Part shown: piece by piece, positions 26,106-35,322 of the stretch
How the letters are laid out: each line of letters begins with the position of its first letter
Numbering within the stretch: position 1 is the stretch's first letter
Assembly (NCBI GenBank): GCA_964612185.1
Contig: CAZTCR010000009.1
Coordinates: forward strand, 1-64,000
Reading direction: 5' to 3'
Source of the DNA: UBA1447 sp964612185
Lineage (GTDB): Bacteria > Bacillota > Clostridia > Oscillospirales > Acutalibacteraceae
DNA: 64,000 nucleotides
Position numbers and translations under genes: made by a program
The notes under the pieces: generated by a model
The model's database searches: none
What the model saw: only the letters and a program-made list of their open reading frames with translations
Told to the model about the DNA's origin: nothing

Positions 26106-26783
26106 CTATTTTGCCGTTTCTTCTTTCGGTTTAATGAACATCCAGACCAGTGCCGCTAATACTCCACCGACAAGCGGCGCCGCGATAAACACCCAAACAA
26201 CGCCGATTGCCTTTGTGTCGCCCGAAAGTGCCATAGCCAGCGCAGGTCCGAAACTCCGTGCGGGGTTGACCGATGTCCCGGTAAAATAAATCCCGAAGAT
26301 GTGCACCAAAGTCAGTGTAAAACCAATAACCAACCCGGCAACTTTCGCGTTCTTTTCTTTGGATGTCACGCCTAAAATGGTGAACACAAAAACAAAGGTT
26401 AAAATAATTTCGACTGCCAGAGACTTTACGATACTCTCTTGATACAATCCGTTTGTTCCGAGTCCCATGCCCGTGCCGATAAGCCCGGCTAAAATGCCCG
26501 CGCCCGCGGTGGCGCCCAGGAACTGCGCGATGATGTAGCCGGCAAAGTCTGCGACGCTGATTTTCTTAGAGACGAGCATCGCAATGGAAACAGCCGGATT
26601 GATATGGCAGCCGGAAACATTCCCGACAGAATACGCCATTGCGACGATGACCAAACCGAATGCGATTGCCGTGAGCAAATAGGATACATCGGGCGCGTTT
26701 GTGCACCCGGTTACCGCGGCTGTTCCGCAGGCAAAAAGCACCAGCACCATTGTTCCGATAAATTCCGCGATATACTTTTTCAT
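26106..26783 (-). CDS. aqpZ: Aquaporin (AqpZ-like)
   Basis: A 225-residue MIP-family channel with six hydrophobic segments. The two half-helix NPA motifs are intact: GCHINPAVSIAM (NPA 62-64) and GTSVNPARSFGPAL (NPA 173-175). The second loop, with T-S-V-N-P-A-R-S-F-G-P, is the form seen in water-selective AqpZ rather than glycerol facilitators (which carry Asp after NPAR). It would conduct water across the cytoplasmic membrane. AGGAGGAG precedes ATG 26783. It has its own promoter, with a leader of about 150 nt. Confidence 0.93.
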   Translation of the reverse strand: MKKYIAEFIGTMVLVLFACGTAAVTGCTNAPDVSYLLTAIAFGLVIVAMAYSVGNVSGCHINPAVSIAMLVSKKISVADFAGYIIAQFLGATAGAGILAGLIGTGMGLGTNGLYQESIVKSLAVEIILTFVFVFTILGVTSKEKNAKVAGLVIGFTLTLVHIFGIYFTGTSVNPARSFGPALAMALSGDTKAIGVVWVFIAAPLVGGVLAALVWMFIKPKEETAK

Positions 26784-26941
26784 TTTTCGCTCTCCTCCTA
26801 TTCATTGAGTCAAACAAGATGTTTCTTTTTGATGGCTCTTCGTTCCGCACATCACCTCTTTACACGCTGCCCGGTTAAACCAATACGCTGCGCAGCCTAA
26901 GCAATGAATATCGCACATTAAATTTTGTTTCTTATGGGTAA

Positions 26942-26970
26942 ATAATAGCACCACACCATACGCTTGTCAA
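26942..26970 (-). promoter_or_regulatory. Promoter of the aquaporin gene
   Basis: On the minus strand TTGACA (26970-26965), 17 bp, TATTAT (26947-26942). Confidence 0.75.
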
Positions 26971-27029
26971 TAACCACTATCCCTCCATAATCCATTCAAC
27001 ACGATGTCAACAACCCGTGCTGAATGTTC

Positions 27030-27058
27030 TTGAAAACAGCGGGAACAGGTCGTATAAT
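27030..27058 (+). promoter_or_regulatory. Promoter of the 568-residue hypothetical gene
   Basis: TTGAAA (27030-27035), 17 bp, TATAAT (27053-27058). It is divergent from the aquaporin promoter. Confidence 0.75.
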
Positions 27059-27103
27059 ACCAAATATACATAGATCGATAACGCATGAAAGGGGCAGAGA
27101 AAA

Positions 27104-28810
27104 TTGGAACAATACCAAAACTTTAAGCTGTCTGTTTACTGCACGGTTCATGATGTGATAGCGATGCCGGACGACTATCCGGCATTTCTTCAAGACATTG
27201 CTTTTTTTCAAAAGCATCTGAAACTATCCAAGGTATATATCGAAACCTACCGTGACGACACGGTCGATTCAAAAAAACTGCTGCAGGTGAAAGATTTCTT
27301 CACCCGCGCGGGCATCGAGACGGCGACGGGCATCACTACGGTCAATACCAAGGTGGGCAAGGCCAAGGTATCCGGCGTCATGTGTTACACGAACACCGAG
27401 CAGCTTGAAGAGCTGCGGCGGCTGTTTGAACGCATGGCCACCGAGTTTGATGAAATTATGATTGATGATTTCCTCAATACCAACTGCACCTGTGACACCT
27501 GCCGCGAGGCGAGGGGCGACCAAACCTGGGCGGAGTTCCGCCTTGCAAAAATGACCGAAATCTGCCGCGACCGGTTTATTGCGCCTGCGCGCGCGGCAAA
27601 CCCAAAGGTGAAAATCACCATTAAATACCCCACCTGGATGCACTCCTTTCAGCGGCTCGGCTATAACCCCGAAACGCAGCCTTTCCTGTTCGATGAAACC
27701 TACGCCGGCACCGAAACACGGCACACGACCTACTCGTTTTTCCGCAATCCCCGGTATACCTCCTATTCGTTGATTCGCTGGCTGCAATCCTGTCCCCCGC
27801 ACAACAACCGCGGCGGCTGGTTTGACCCCTATCTGTGTGACAATCCGCTCAACAGCTATGTCGAACAAGCGTATATGACCTTATTCGCCAGACCCGAAGA
27901 ACTGACGCTTTTCTGCTACGGCAGCCTGAAGGACACCAAGTACATTCCGTTGCTCGGTCACGAGCTGTCGCGGATGGATCAATTCCTCGGCGCGCTGGGG
28001 CAGCCCGTCGGTGTAAAAACCTATTTGCCATATCACAGCGACGGGGAAGATAATCTGTATGACTTTCTCGGCATGTGCGGCGTCCCCTGTGACCCGGTCG
28101 CCATATTTCCGCAGGAGCCTTGTACGGTACTGCTGACCGCATCGTCAGCGTGTGACACGGATGTGCTTGCGCGGGTGAGAAAGCATTTAACGGCCGGCAA
28201 TGACGCGGTTTTTACAGCGGGCTTTGTGCGGGTGATGCAGGACCGCGGCCTGGAGGAATTCACCGCGATGCGCCTGAACGGCACCACGATGCGCGGCAAT
28301 CATTTCGGCGCGTTTGAGGGCTGCTGGGACGCGGCGGTGAGGTACAACTATTCCTGCAAGGAAATCGACATGCCCATCGCGGACTGGAAAGTCAACGACT
28401 GTGACTACAAGGCCGCCATGTTTTCGGAAAGTATGCCCAACCCGCTGGTAACCTATACCGACTACGGGGACGGGCGGGCATATTTTATCAATATTCCGGA
28501 CGACTATGCCGATATTTATTGGCTGCCGGACACAGTGCTGGACAAATACCGCTCACATCTGTCGCGTGCATTGCCTGTGCGTATTGAGGGACAGGCAAAA
28601 GTCGCGTTATTCCCGTATGATAACAACACCTTTGTGCTGCAAAGCTTTTTGGAGCATGGCACGGTGGTGCGGGTATACATCAAGGGGGATGCCGGCGAGC
28701 TGACGCGGCTTGACGGCGGCGGGAAGATTGAACGGTTGTATCAAGCGGGCGGGGAAAGCGTATTTGAACTGGCCATATTGCCTGGGAGTACCATGCCGTT
28801 GGCATGGTAA
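27104..28810 (+). CDS. Hypothetical TIM-barrel glycosidase-like protein
   Basis: A 568-residue cytoplasmic-looking protein. Its N-terminal ~270 residues read as a (beta/alpha)8-type barrel (KVYIETYRDD, EIMIDDFLNTNCTCDTCREA, VKITIKYPTWM, FLFDETYAGTETR). The DDF..CxCDxCR motif is a distinctive part that may bind metal. The middle resembles a GATase-like domain of GH42-type enzymes, and the C-terminus a beta-sandwich, together resembling the three-part layout of retaining beta-galactosidases. Catalytic residues are not assigned. TTG 27104 follows AAAGGGG by 9 nt. The gene is monocistronic. Confidence 0.6.
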   Translation: MEQYQNFKLSVYCTVHDVIAMPDDYPAFLQDIAFFQKHLKLSKVYIETYRDDTVDSKKLLQVKDFFTRAGIETATGITTVNTKVGKAKVSGVMCYTNTEQLEELRRLFERMATEFDEIMIDDFLNTNCTCDTCREARGDQTWAEFRLAKMTEICRDRFIAPARAANPKVKITIKYPTWMHSFQRLGYNPETQPFLFDETYAGTETRHTTYSFFRNPRYTSYSLIRWLQSCPPHNNRGGWFDPYLCDNPLNSYVEQAYMTLFARPEELTLFCYGSLKDTKYIPLLGHELSRMDQFLGALGQPVGVKTYLPYHSDGEDNLYDFLGMCGVPCDPVAIFPQEPCTVLLTASSACDTDVLARVRKHLTAGNDAVFTAGFVRVMQDRGLEEFTAMRLNGTTMRGNHFGAFEGCWDAAVRYNYSCKEIDMPIADWKVNDCDYKAAMFSESMPNPLVTYTDYGDGRAYFINIPDDYADIYWLPDTVLDKYRSHLSRALPVRIEGQAKVALFPYDNNTFVLQSFLEHGTVVRVYIKGDAGELTRLDGGGKIERLYQAGGESVFELAILPGSTMPLAW

Positions 28811-28829
28811 CGCTAAGCGCGCCCTGCGA

Positions 28830-28935
28830 AAGGCGCGCTTTGAATATCACTTTGCGGCTTGCAGCAAAATATCACGGCCGCGCAGCGGCTATATCATATC
28901 GGCAAAGCCGATATATCATTGAATTCAATTTGATT
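28830..28935. repeat. Palindromic intergenic repeat before the GNAT gene
   Basis: Short palindromes follow one another: GCGCGCC..GGCGCGC, TTGC..GCAA, GCCGC-GCA-GCGGC and ATATCGGC-AAA-GCCGATAT, linked by AATATCAC/ATATCAT boxes and ending ATTGAATTCAATTTGATTC. It lies between the hypothetical gene and the acetyltransferase and carries no frame. I recall similar units in other clostridial genomes, but that is memory, not a search. Confidence 0.6.
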
Positions 28936-28949
28936 CAGAGGTATATTAG

Positions 28950-29390
28950 ATGAATATCAAAAAAGTGTCGGGCGACAAAAAAGAGTATATGGACCTGCTG
29001 CTGTTGGCGGATGAGCAGGAGAGTATGATCGACAAATACCTCGAACGCGGCGACCTGTTTGTTCTGGATGACAACGGGGTCAAAGCCGAATGCGTGGTGA
29101 CAAAAGAAGCCGACGGCGTTTACGAAATCAAGAACATCGCGGTCAGGCCGGACAGCCAACGAAAAGGCTACGGAAAAACCCTGATAAATTTTGTGTTCAC
29201 CTATTACACCGATTGCAAGACGATGCTTGTTGGCACCGGCGACACCCCTTCGGCCACTCTTTTTTATCAGAAGTGCGGCTTTACTCAGTCCCACCGGATA
29301 AAAAACTTTTTTACCGATAACTACGACCATCCGATGTTTGACAACGGGCAACAGCTTGTTGATATGGTTTACTTAAAGCGCGAACGATAG
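28950..29390 (+). CDS. GNAT-family N-acetyltransferase
   Basis: A 146-residue acetyltransferase. Motif A, which binds acetyl-CoA pyrophosphate, reads NIAVRPDSQRKGYGKTLI with the R-K-G-Y-G-K loop at ~71-76; motif B is ATLFYQKCGF near 110. The short N-terminal half is acidic. Substrate may be a protein amine, antibiotic or small metabolite and cannot be read. It starts at ATG 28950 shortly after the palindromic repeat; the site AGAGG is close upstream. It stands alone before a terminator. Confidence 0.9.
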   Translation: MNIKKVSGDKKEYMDLLLLADEQESMIDKYLERGDLFVLDDNGVKAECVVTKEADGVYEIKNIAVRPDSQRKGYGKTLINFVFTYYTDCKTMLVGTGDTPSATLFYQKCGFTQSHRIKNFFTDNYDHPMFDNGQQLVDMVYLKRER

Positions 29391-29424
29391 ATTTCGGCTT
29401 GTTTTAAAACGCATATAAGAAAAG

Positions 29425-29458
29425 GGGTTGCAGCATTTGTACGTTTGCCGCAGCCCCT
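29425..29458 (+). terminator. Terminator of the acetyltransferase gene
   Basis: GGGGTTGC and GCAGCCCC pair around an 18-nt loop; the tail is TGTTATTTATT. Confidence 0.65.
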
Positions 29459-29507
29459 GTTATTTATTATCTATTTTGACACCAATACCATGTTGTGATT
29501 CTTTATA

Positions 29508-29906
29508 TCAACTCACAGAACCGGCATTCGTGTTGTCTCTTGTGTAAAAACAGCACGCCAAGACCATGTAGCCAACAAAAAGAAGAATAGAAGCTCCCAT
29601 GCTTATAAGCGAAATTATTCCTAAACCCTGCGGGGCAGGGGCCCCAAGCGACGCAAACGTCATACTCCCTGAAAGCCCTGTGGTGAGTCCTGTCGCAATT
29701 GTAAAACTGCCCATTATAGCCCAGCTGCGGTTTATAATAACAGCAATCAATCCGGCCAATTGCACGATGATATAAAAGAATGCGCCTGCCAAAAGCGGCC
29801 ATATACCATAGCCATTGCTATTCAGTAACACATTATAAATCATATTTATTGAAATTAACGTGGTAAATGCGAAAAACGAAAAGAAAACAATGCGAATAGT
29901 TTTCAT
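29508..29906 (-). CDS. Small four-helix membrane protein
   Basis: A 132-residue hydrophobic protein with four predicted membrane segments. The third holds GSMTFASLGAPAPQGLG in the loop that follows. It is not a family I recognise. ATG 29906 is chosen because AGAGGTG lies 7 nt upstream. A truncated, frame-shifted relative lies at 31839-32048; the two flank the GLUG surface gene on the same strand. The location suggests a membrane partner or tolerance factor for the neighbouring surface protein, but this is a guess. Confidence 0.65.
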   Translation of the reverse strand: MKTIRIVFFSFFAFTTLISINMIYNVLLNSNGYGIWPLLAGAFFYIIVQLAGLIAVIINRSWAIMGSFTIATGLTTGLSGSMTFASLGAPAPQGLGIISLISMGASILLFVGYMVLACCFYTRDNTNAGSVS

Positions 29907-29963
29907 GTTGCGCACCTCTGGTTAAAAATGCAAATCGAGGCTGTACTAATAACACGGGACAGC

Positions 29964-31766
29964 TTAATACCAAATCCATCCAAACAGAATAATTTTAATC
30001 AGCCATTGCCAGAATGTGAGCTTTACGGTTACCGTATATGTTGCAGTAAGGTCTCCCGCTTGTCTTTCGATTGTGGCAATAATGTTTGTTTCGCCTGCGC
30101 GATTTGCGGTTATACTGCCGCTGCTTGGATCAACGGTAACAATATTAGGGTTCTCTGAACTCCAATTCGCGGGGATTTCATTGATCACTTCTCCGCTTTG
30201 CAAGATAACGCTTGCATATAATTGTGTGCTTTCCTTATAAATTAATGTCTGCTTTCCGTTAATTTCGATTTTGTTAATAAATGCTGATTCTTCCCAATCG
30301 CAAACCGTACACTTTTGCAGCACACCCACCCCACCGATTACCCATTCACCGAATATATGTGGTTTTAATGGCAGCATAGCGATTGTACTAAACACTTCGC
30401 CGCATACTTCACATCCTGTATATTGTATACCATTCATAGAACAAGTAGAATTAATAGTAATTAAAGTTGGGGTATGCGTTGTGTGTTCATCTTGAACCGG
30501 AAGAGTTTGCAGCGTCGGATACTCGTCTATTTTTATTGTCCAGATGGTATCAAAGTCAAAACCCTCATAGGAGGATTGCTGCTTCATTTGATCTGATGAG
30601 AGAGCTTCTACGTTTATAAGGGTCACATTATAAGATCCGGTAGCATTTTGAATATTGTTTAAAAAATAACAATTGCTTAAGGATGAGGAAGAAGAATAAG
30701 CAGTTTGCCCTGCGATTCCACCTGAACGAGTATAAGAAGGAGAAGCCGTATTCACTATGCCTGTGTTATAACAATTGCTGACGGAAGATGAATCTCCTGC
30801 AATTCCGCCCGCATGGGCATAAGCCCCTCCTGCCGCACTCACGGCCCCTGTGTTATAGCAATTGCCGATTGGCTTAGAGTTGTCGTTTGTGGATGCGTCT
30901 CCCACTATTCCGCCTACAATAGCAGTAGTATGATGTAAATTTTCCGCACTTACTGCCCCCGTATTGTAACAATTGCTGATGGAAAAAGGATGTCCCACAA
31001 TTCCGCCTGCATAGGCAGAAGAAAAAAGAGTCGTACTCACTTTTCCCGTGTTAAAGCAATTGCTGATAGAGGCATAAGAACGCCCTGCGATTCCACCTAT
31101 ATGGACAGTTTGAGCACCCGCACTCATCCACCCCCGGTTATAGCAATTGCTGATGACTGCTGTAGAGTCACCCGCCATTCCGCCAACAAGAGCAGGAGCA
31201 GATTCAGTAGATGCTTTCACTGCCCCTGTGAAATAGCAATTACTGATGAAAGAAGCAGAATTTCCCACAATTCCGCCTGCATACGAGGTGTTAGCGCGTC
31301 TTGTTTCTGCAATTATTGTAGCGCCGACCATGCCAACGTTTTTTATGGTGCTGTTAACGAGTGTACGTCCAAACAATCCGGCGTATATCGGTATAGAAGT
31401 TTCCATTTTAATGGCCATATATTTTATGGTATATCCGTTGCCGTCAAATGTTCCTTCAAACCAATTTTCTGCCGAATAACCACCAATCGGGTCCCAATTC
31501 CCCCAGTCTGACAAATCAATATTATTCATCAAGATATAATTTCCGGTTAAATTATTGCGTATATTGTTGAGTTCCGCTGCCGTGCGTATGGGGGTATAGC
31601 CGGCGGGTACGGTGTTTAGATGTGTTACAGGTTCAATAAAATCCCAGTTTGTCGTACCGTCGTCGCCTGTTTCGTTTTGAGCTTGCACTGCCGAGGCATT
31701 GATGCAAAATGTCAATAGTATCGCGAGAAACATTGCAAAGATTTTTGTCATAAAACTCTTTTTCAA
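29964..31766 (-). CDS. Secreted GLUG-repeat protein with Ig-like C-terminus
   Basis: About 600 residues with a signal peptide (KIFAMFLAILLTFCINASAVQA). From ~residue 95 to 370 it carries about seven GLUG-type units with pattern (A/G)GGI(V/A)G..ISNCYNTG.V. A spacer with two CxxC pairs (YTGCEVCGE, LQKCTVCDW) follows, then a BIG2 Ig-like domain (KIEINGKQTLIYKESTQLYA) and a hydrophobic end WQWLIKIILFGWIWY. GLUG repeats are common in surface adhesins. TTG 31766 is chosen because GGTGAG is 9 nt ahead. Expected on the cell surface. Confidence 0.85.
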   Translation of the reverse strand: MKKSFMTKIFAMFLAILLTFCINASAVQAQNETGDDGTTNWDFIEPVTHLNTVPAGYTPIRTAAELNNIRNNLTGNYILMNNIDLSDWGNWDPIGGYSAENWFEGTFDGNGYTIKYMAIKMETSIPIYAGLFGRTLVNSTIKNVGMVGATIIAETRRANTSYAGGIVGNSASFISNCYFTGAVKASTESAPALVGGMAGDSTAVISNCYNRGWMSAGAQTVHIGGIAGRSYASISNCFNTGKVSTTLFSSAYAGGIVGHPFSISNCYNTGAVSAENLHHTTAIVGGIVGDASTNDNSKPIGNCYNTGAVSAAGGAYAHAGGIAGDSSSVSNCYNTGIVNTASPSYTRSGGIAGQTAYSSSSSLSNCYFLNNIQNATGSYNVTLINVEALSSDQMKQQSSYEGFDFDTIWTIKIDEYPTLQTLPVQDEHTTHTPTLITINSTCSMNGIQYTGCEVCGEVFSTIAMLPLKPHIFGEWVIGGVGVLQKCTVCDWEESAFINKIEINGKQTLIYKESTQLYASVILQSGEVINEIPANWSSENPNIVTVDPSSGSITANRAGETNIIATIERQAGDLTATYTVTVKLTFWQWLIKIILFGWIWY

Positions 31767-31838
31767 AGGAATCAACTCACCATCAGTTATTTTGTTTTTT
31801 TGTGTCAACGACCCCGTCCATATGAGGTTTAGAACCGT

Positions 31839-32048
31839 TCACCGTGTTGTCTCATGTAAAAACCAACACGCCAAGACCAATATAGCCAATAAAAGCAGAA
31901 AAGAAGCACTCATGCTTAAAAGAGAATTTAATCCTAAAACCTGCGGAGCAGGCGCCCCAAGCGATGCAAACGTCATAAACCCCGATAGTACTGTGGCGAT
32001 TCCTGTCAGAATTGTAAAGATACCCATTATGACCCGGCTGCGATTTAT
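31839..32048 (-). pseudogene. Truncated copy of the four-helix membrane protein gene
   Basis: The frame encodes INRSRVIMGIFTI, then GFMTFASLGAPAPQVLG, closely matching INRSWAIMGSFTI and GSMTFASLGAPAPQGLG of the intact gene at 29508. The N-terminal two helices are missing, with a stop just upstream (32049-32051), and the tail is altered by a frameshift after the shared YTRDNT-type DNA. It is a decayed duplicate. Confidence 0.75.
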
Positions 32049-32072
32049 CTAATCACATAACAGTCCCCCGTG

Positions 32073-34712
32073 TTAAGTGGATTTAGGAATAGATGGGAAT
32101 TCTGTTATAATTCCCGATGCATACTGAAGTATCATAAGTACATCGAGCACACTAAGTTTTCCGTCTCCGTTCACATCCGCAATCAGAATTTGCACAGGAG
32201 TTAAAGGAACCATATTTGAACACGCTTGCAGTGCAACTAAAGCATCAATAGGTGTCACTGGACCATTTTGGCTGACATCACCGGGTAAAAACCATTGTGC
32301 TACGCAAGTCATGTCGTCAACCGGCATTGAAGCAGGGAATTCAGGGCTCCACCCGCCGAAAATGTAACCCGCTTTTGTTGGTTGCGCTGGTGCAATTATC
32401 AACGCACCTTCATTCTGCGTTATTGGTGTTAAATCCGAGCCACCGGCGCAATCAAAGGTAATTGTTGAAGTTGATAATGGGTTAAACTCTGAAATAGATT
32501 TTATTTTATTTTCTGTAGTCACAACAATATAAACCGTTTTGCTTTGAATTGGTTCAACTGTTCTATCTGTACGTGTATATTCTATTACATAACAGCCTTC
32601 ATCATTGACAGTTACATCTATATCTTCAACCAATGGCCCTCCACCAAAAGCACAGGCAACAAAAGTATATGTCCCTTTGTCGTTATCATACAACACCGAA
32701 TCATACAACCCGAATTCATCAAAATCGAAAACATTATCTATCATTTCGATTACATCTTCTATCGGAATCTGATACCATTCAAAATTATCTGCGAAATGGT
32801 ATTCATAGTTATTTGGGTCAAACTGCATAAAAATTGCAATATGTGCCATTACATTAATATTATTAAAATCAATCTCCTGATTCGGCAAAACTCCCGATTC
32901 TCCTAAGATGAACTTAACCACGCCTGCAAACCGGTATGCATCAACCGAAAGCCAGCATGCGCTTGTTAAAGATAAAGTGTTACCGGTTATTTCAAATCCG
33001 TTTAAGCAATATGAATAACTTGTTATAGTATTAAAATCTTCATAATTGATGCGGTAATTATATTCAAATACGCCATTTTCAGTCTTTGCAAGACCGCCAC
33101 CTGCTACTTCATTTTCGCCGTAATCTACATATTCTCCGGACACCTCAAGCAAAGTCAAACTAAAATTACTATCATCAGTATTAGAAACTCGGATGACCAT
33201 TCCCTTTCCATTAATAAACCTCGGTTCAGTTACCATTTCAATGTGTTCCATTAAACTTTCCTCAGCATCAACATCAAAAGATGTAGTTGCTCCAAGATAT
33301 GCTATGCTTATTGTGTTTCTTCCAATTGTCGCCTGCTCAGAACCAATAAAGCTAAAATTGCAATCATACCCGTCGATCGTACAGGTATCGTGCATCCAAC
33401 CATATTCGTTTGAGGACGAATCTAATGTAACACTCTTGGAAGTATTATCTGAATATTTAATCTTGAGCTTAAGACCGTCAACATTAGCATATTCACCAAC
33501 AATATAATTTATATCAGTCGGTAACGACAAAATTGTTATATACTCAACAGGGCTTTCAATACCAACAATATCAAAGGTCGTTGTTTTCCCCATATAAGTT
33601 ACCGTTACTGCATTTACGCCTAAAACAAAATCAATGTAAGAATTTATATTAATATAATAACCATTCAATTCGCCATAATCCATGCCAAAACGCCAAACAA
33701 TGCTGCTGCCATCAATGTAATGCACAGTCATTTCGGCTCCGGTCAGATTGACCCAATAATCCGCGCCAACAATATATTCTGTTTTATCCGGCAATTTAGT
33801 TATCTCAATGCGCTCAACCGGGTTAGCAATTCCTTCAATCTCAAAAGTGGTTATTTTGCCCATATAGGTTACTGTAACCGTATTCATGCCAACCGACATT
33901 GTGTTAAATGCAAATGTGATATTGATATTATAACCGTTCAGTCCGCTTCCGTTTGTATCATAATACCAAACCGCATTGCTACCATCAGTATAATGCACTA
34001 TCATTTCAACACCGCTAGGATCGACATGATTGTCCGCGCCGACAATATACTCTCTTTTATCCGGCATCTTAGTTATCACAATGCTTGCTACCGGATTTGC
34101 TACGACCTCCACCGTGAAGGTAGTCGATCTACTCATGTAACTTACCGTTACCTCATGTTCTCCCAAGCCCCACGAGTTGACATTCTGTTCAGCATATAGT
34201 GAAATTTGTGAGCCGTTAAATGAGTAAGAGTGACTGTCATTGTATTTGTGAATCGCACTGGTACCATCGGTATAGTTTACCATCATTTCTAAACCACTTC
34301 GATTATTTTCTGTATCGTATCGGAAATATGCTTCCATGCTTTGAGTATCACTGTTCCACCGGTTACTCAAGTAGCCATCAACATTCTCTATATACTGTAA
34401 TTTATCAGGCGGGGAGATTATTTCAATGCTTGCTACCGGGTTTTCTATTTCGGTTACATAATTTGACACGCCGACAAGGTAATTATTTGTAGGTATAATA
34501 AGCTCATCGATAATCTCGTTAGAGGCGACTGCTTCGCCGACAGGAAGCGGAGTTAAAACTTTGTTACTGCTGATATGCTTCTCAGCAACAAGTTCAGCCT
34601 TGGCATCAAGTGCTTCAGGATCAACGGAAGCAGCCTCCGCAGCAATTGTGCTAACATTAATTAGCATCATCAGTGCTAAAAGTATACTGAGAATCTTTTT
34701 TGACTTCGTCAT
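32073..34712 (-). CDS. Large secreted Ig-like/InlB-repeat/dockerin-like protein
   Basis: A 879-residue exported protein. The signal peptide is SKKILSILLALMMLINVSTI. Four or five Ig-like (Big_3-type) repeats follow, each with ANPV..I.I...PDK..YIVG.....GVEM.V.YTDGS and the closing TVTYMGKTTTF. Then come a mixed region (~500-750), an InlB/Listeria-Bacteroides repeat (ITFDCAGGS..AGYIFGGW) and two dockerin-like F-hands (LPGDVSQNGPVTPIDALVAL and IADVNGDGKLSVLDVLMIL). ATG 34712 is set by AGGAGG 7 nt ahead. It is likely a surface adhesin or a cohesin-docked protein. Confidence 0.85.
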   Translation of the reverse strand: MTKSKKILSILLALMMLINVSTIAAEAASVDPEALDAKAELVAEKHISSNKVLTPLPVGEAVASNEIIDELIIPTNNYLVGVSNYVTEIENPVASIEIISPPDKLQYIENVDGYLSNRWNSDTQSMEAYFRYDTENNRSGLEMMVNYTDGTSAIHKYNDSHSYSFNGSQISLYAEQNVNSWGLGEHEVTVSYMSRSTTFTVEVVANPVASIVITKMPDKREYIVGADNHVDPSGVEMIVHYTDGSNAVWYYDTNGSGLNGYNINITFAFNTMSVGMNTVTVTYMGKITTFEIEGIANPVERIEITKLPDKTEYIVGADYWVNLTGAEMTVHYIDGSSIVWRFGMDYGELNGYYININSYIDFVLGVNAVTVTYMGKTTTFDIVGIESPVEYITILSLPTDINYIVGEYANVDGLKLKIKYSDNTSKSVTLDSSSNEYGWMHDTCTIDGYDCNFSFIGSEQATIGRNTISIAYLGATTSFDVDAEESLMEHIEMVTEPRFINGKGMVIRVSNTDDSNFSLTLLEVSGEYVDYGENEVAGGGLAKTENGVFEYNYRINYEDFNTITSYSYCLNGFEITGNTLSLTSACWLSVDAYRFAGVVKFILGESGVLPNQEIDFNNINVMAHIAIFMQFDPNNYEYHFADNFEWYQIPIEDVIEMIDNVFDFDEFGLYDSVLYDNDKGTYTFVACAFGGGPLVEDIDVTVNDEGCYVIEYTRTDRTVEPIQSKTVYIVVTTENKIKSISEFNPLSTSTITFDCAGGSDLTPITQNEGALIIAPAQPTKAGYIFGGWSPEFPASMPVDDMTCVAQWFLPGDVSQNGPVTPIDALVALQACSNMVPLTPVQILIADVNGDGKLSVLDVLMILQYASGIITEFPSIPKST

Positions 34713-34911
34713 TATTAACCTCCTAGGAATCTTAAATTGAATCCATATCGGAATACAAAAAGTATAAGTAGATTTTATCATATAGTCATTTCCATTTCAA
34801 CAATAATGTTTGCATAAAAAATACGATTAATACAAAATGCATCCAACCAGTTATTTGTCGGTTGGAAGCATTTCAAGTTAAAAACAAATATTCTATAAGC
34901 AAGTCTAACAC

Positions 34912-34990
34912 TCAGTTTATCATATACGCGTCCACAAGCCTTGTTCCGCAGTAAATCCCGCACAGTTCCGGTTTCTCGAGTTTTGAGGAA
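34912..34990 (-). pseudogene. Remnant of an acyl-CoA synthetase C-terminus
   Basis: The minus strand encodes KLEKPELCGIYCGTRLVDA before a stop at 34912. This matches the last residues of the intact enzyme at 42342-43976 (KIEKPKLREIYCGTRLVEA). Upstream the match is broken by a frameshift and disappears within ~30 bp. It is a short fragment of a lost paralogue or a duplication scar. Confidence 0.6.
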
Positions 34991-35007
34991 CGCGGGGTAT
35001 GGTTGCC

Positions 35008-35322
35008 TCACAACAAATTACCCCAATCCCGCCTTGCATATAAAACCCGTTCCACATCAACGACCTTTTCTTTTTCATTGATGGTAAAAAACGCAGTATA
35101 GTTTTTTATATCCACACGGCGGTAACCCATAGATGCAAGCCTGTCATCCCGCAAAACAGGATAACCATGCGGCATGTCCGAAAGTTTTGACAGCGCATCT
35201 TCAATCGTTTCCATCATTTTAATCGCAGTAATCGGCACAAATAATTGAGCCGAAATATACCGCACAATGTCGCGCAAGTCTTCTTCAGCCGGTTCGGATA
35301 GGTCCACTCTATATTTGACCAT
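35008..35322 (-). CDS. ParE/RelE-family toxin
   Basis: A 104-residue toxin of the RelE/ParE superfamily, with YRVDLSEPAEEDLRDIVRYI at the N-terminus and the C-terminal core GYRRVDIKNYTAFFTIN and VDVERVLYARRDW. RelE-type toxins cleave ribosome-bound mRNA and ParE-type ones inhibit gyrase; the motif alone does not tell which. ATG 35322 is chosen because AGGAG is 7 nt upstream. It overlaps the antitoxin gene by 14 nt, so both are made from one mRNA under antitoxin control. Confidence 0.9.
   Translation of the reverse strand: MVKYRVDLSEPAEEDLRDIVRYISAQLFVPITAIKMMETIEDALSKLSDMPHGYPVLRDDRLASMGYRRVDIKNYTAFFTINEKEKVVDVERVLYARRDWGNLL

Noticed and set aside
34778..35011. 77-codon minus-strand frame between the dockerin and toxin genes
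   Set aside because: No ribosome binding site; the same DNA in another frame is the acyl-CoA synthetase remnant.
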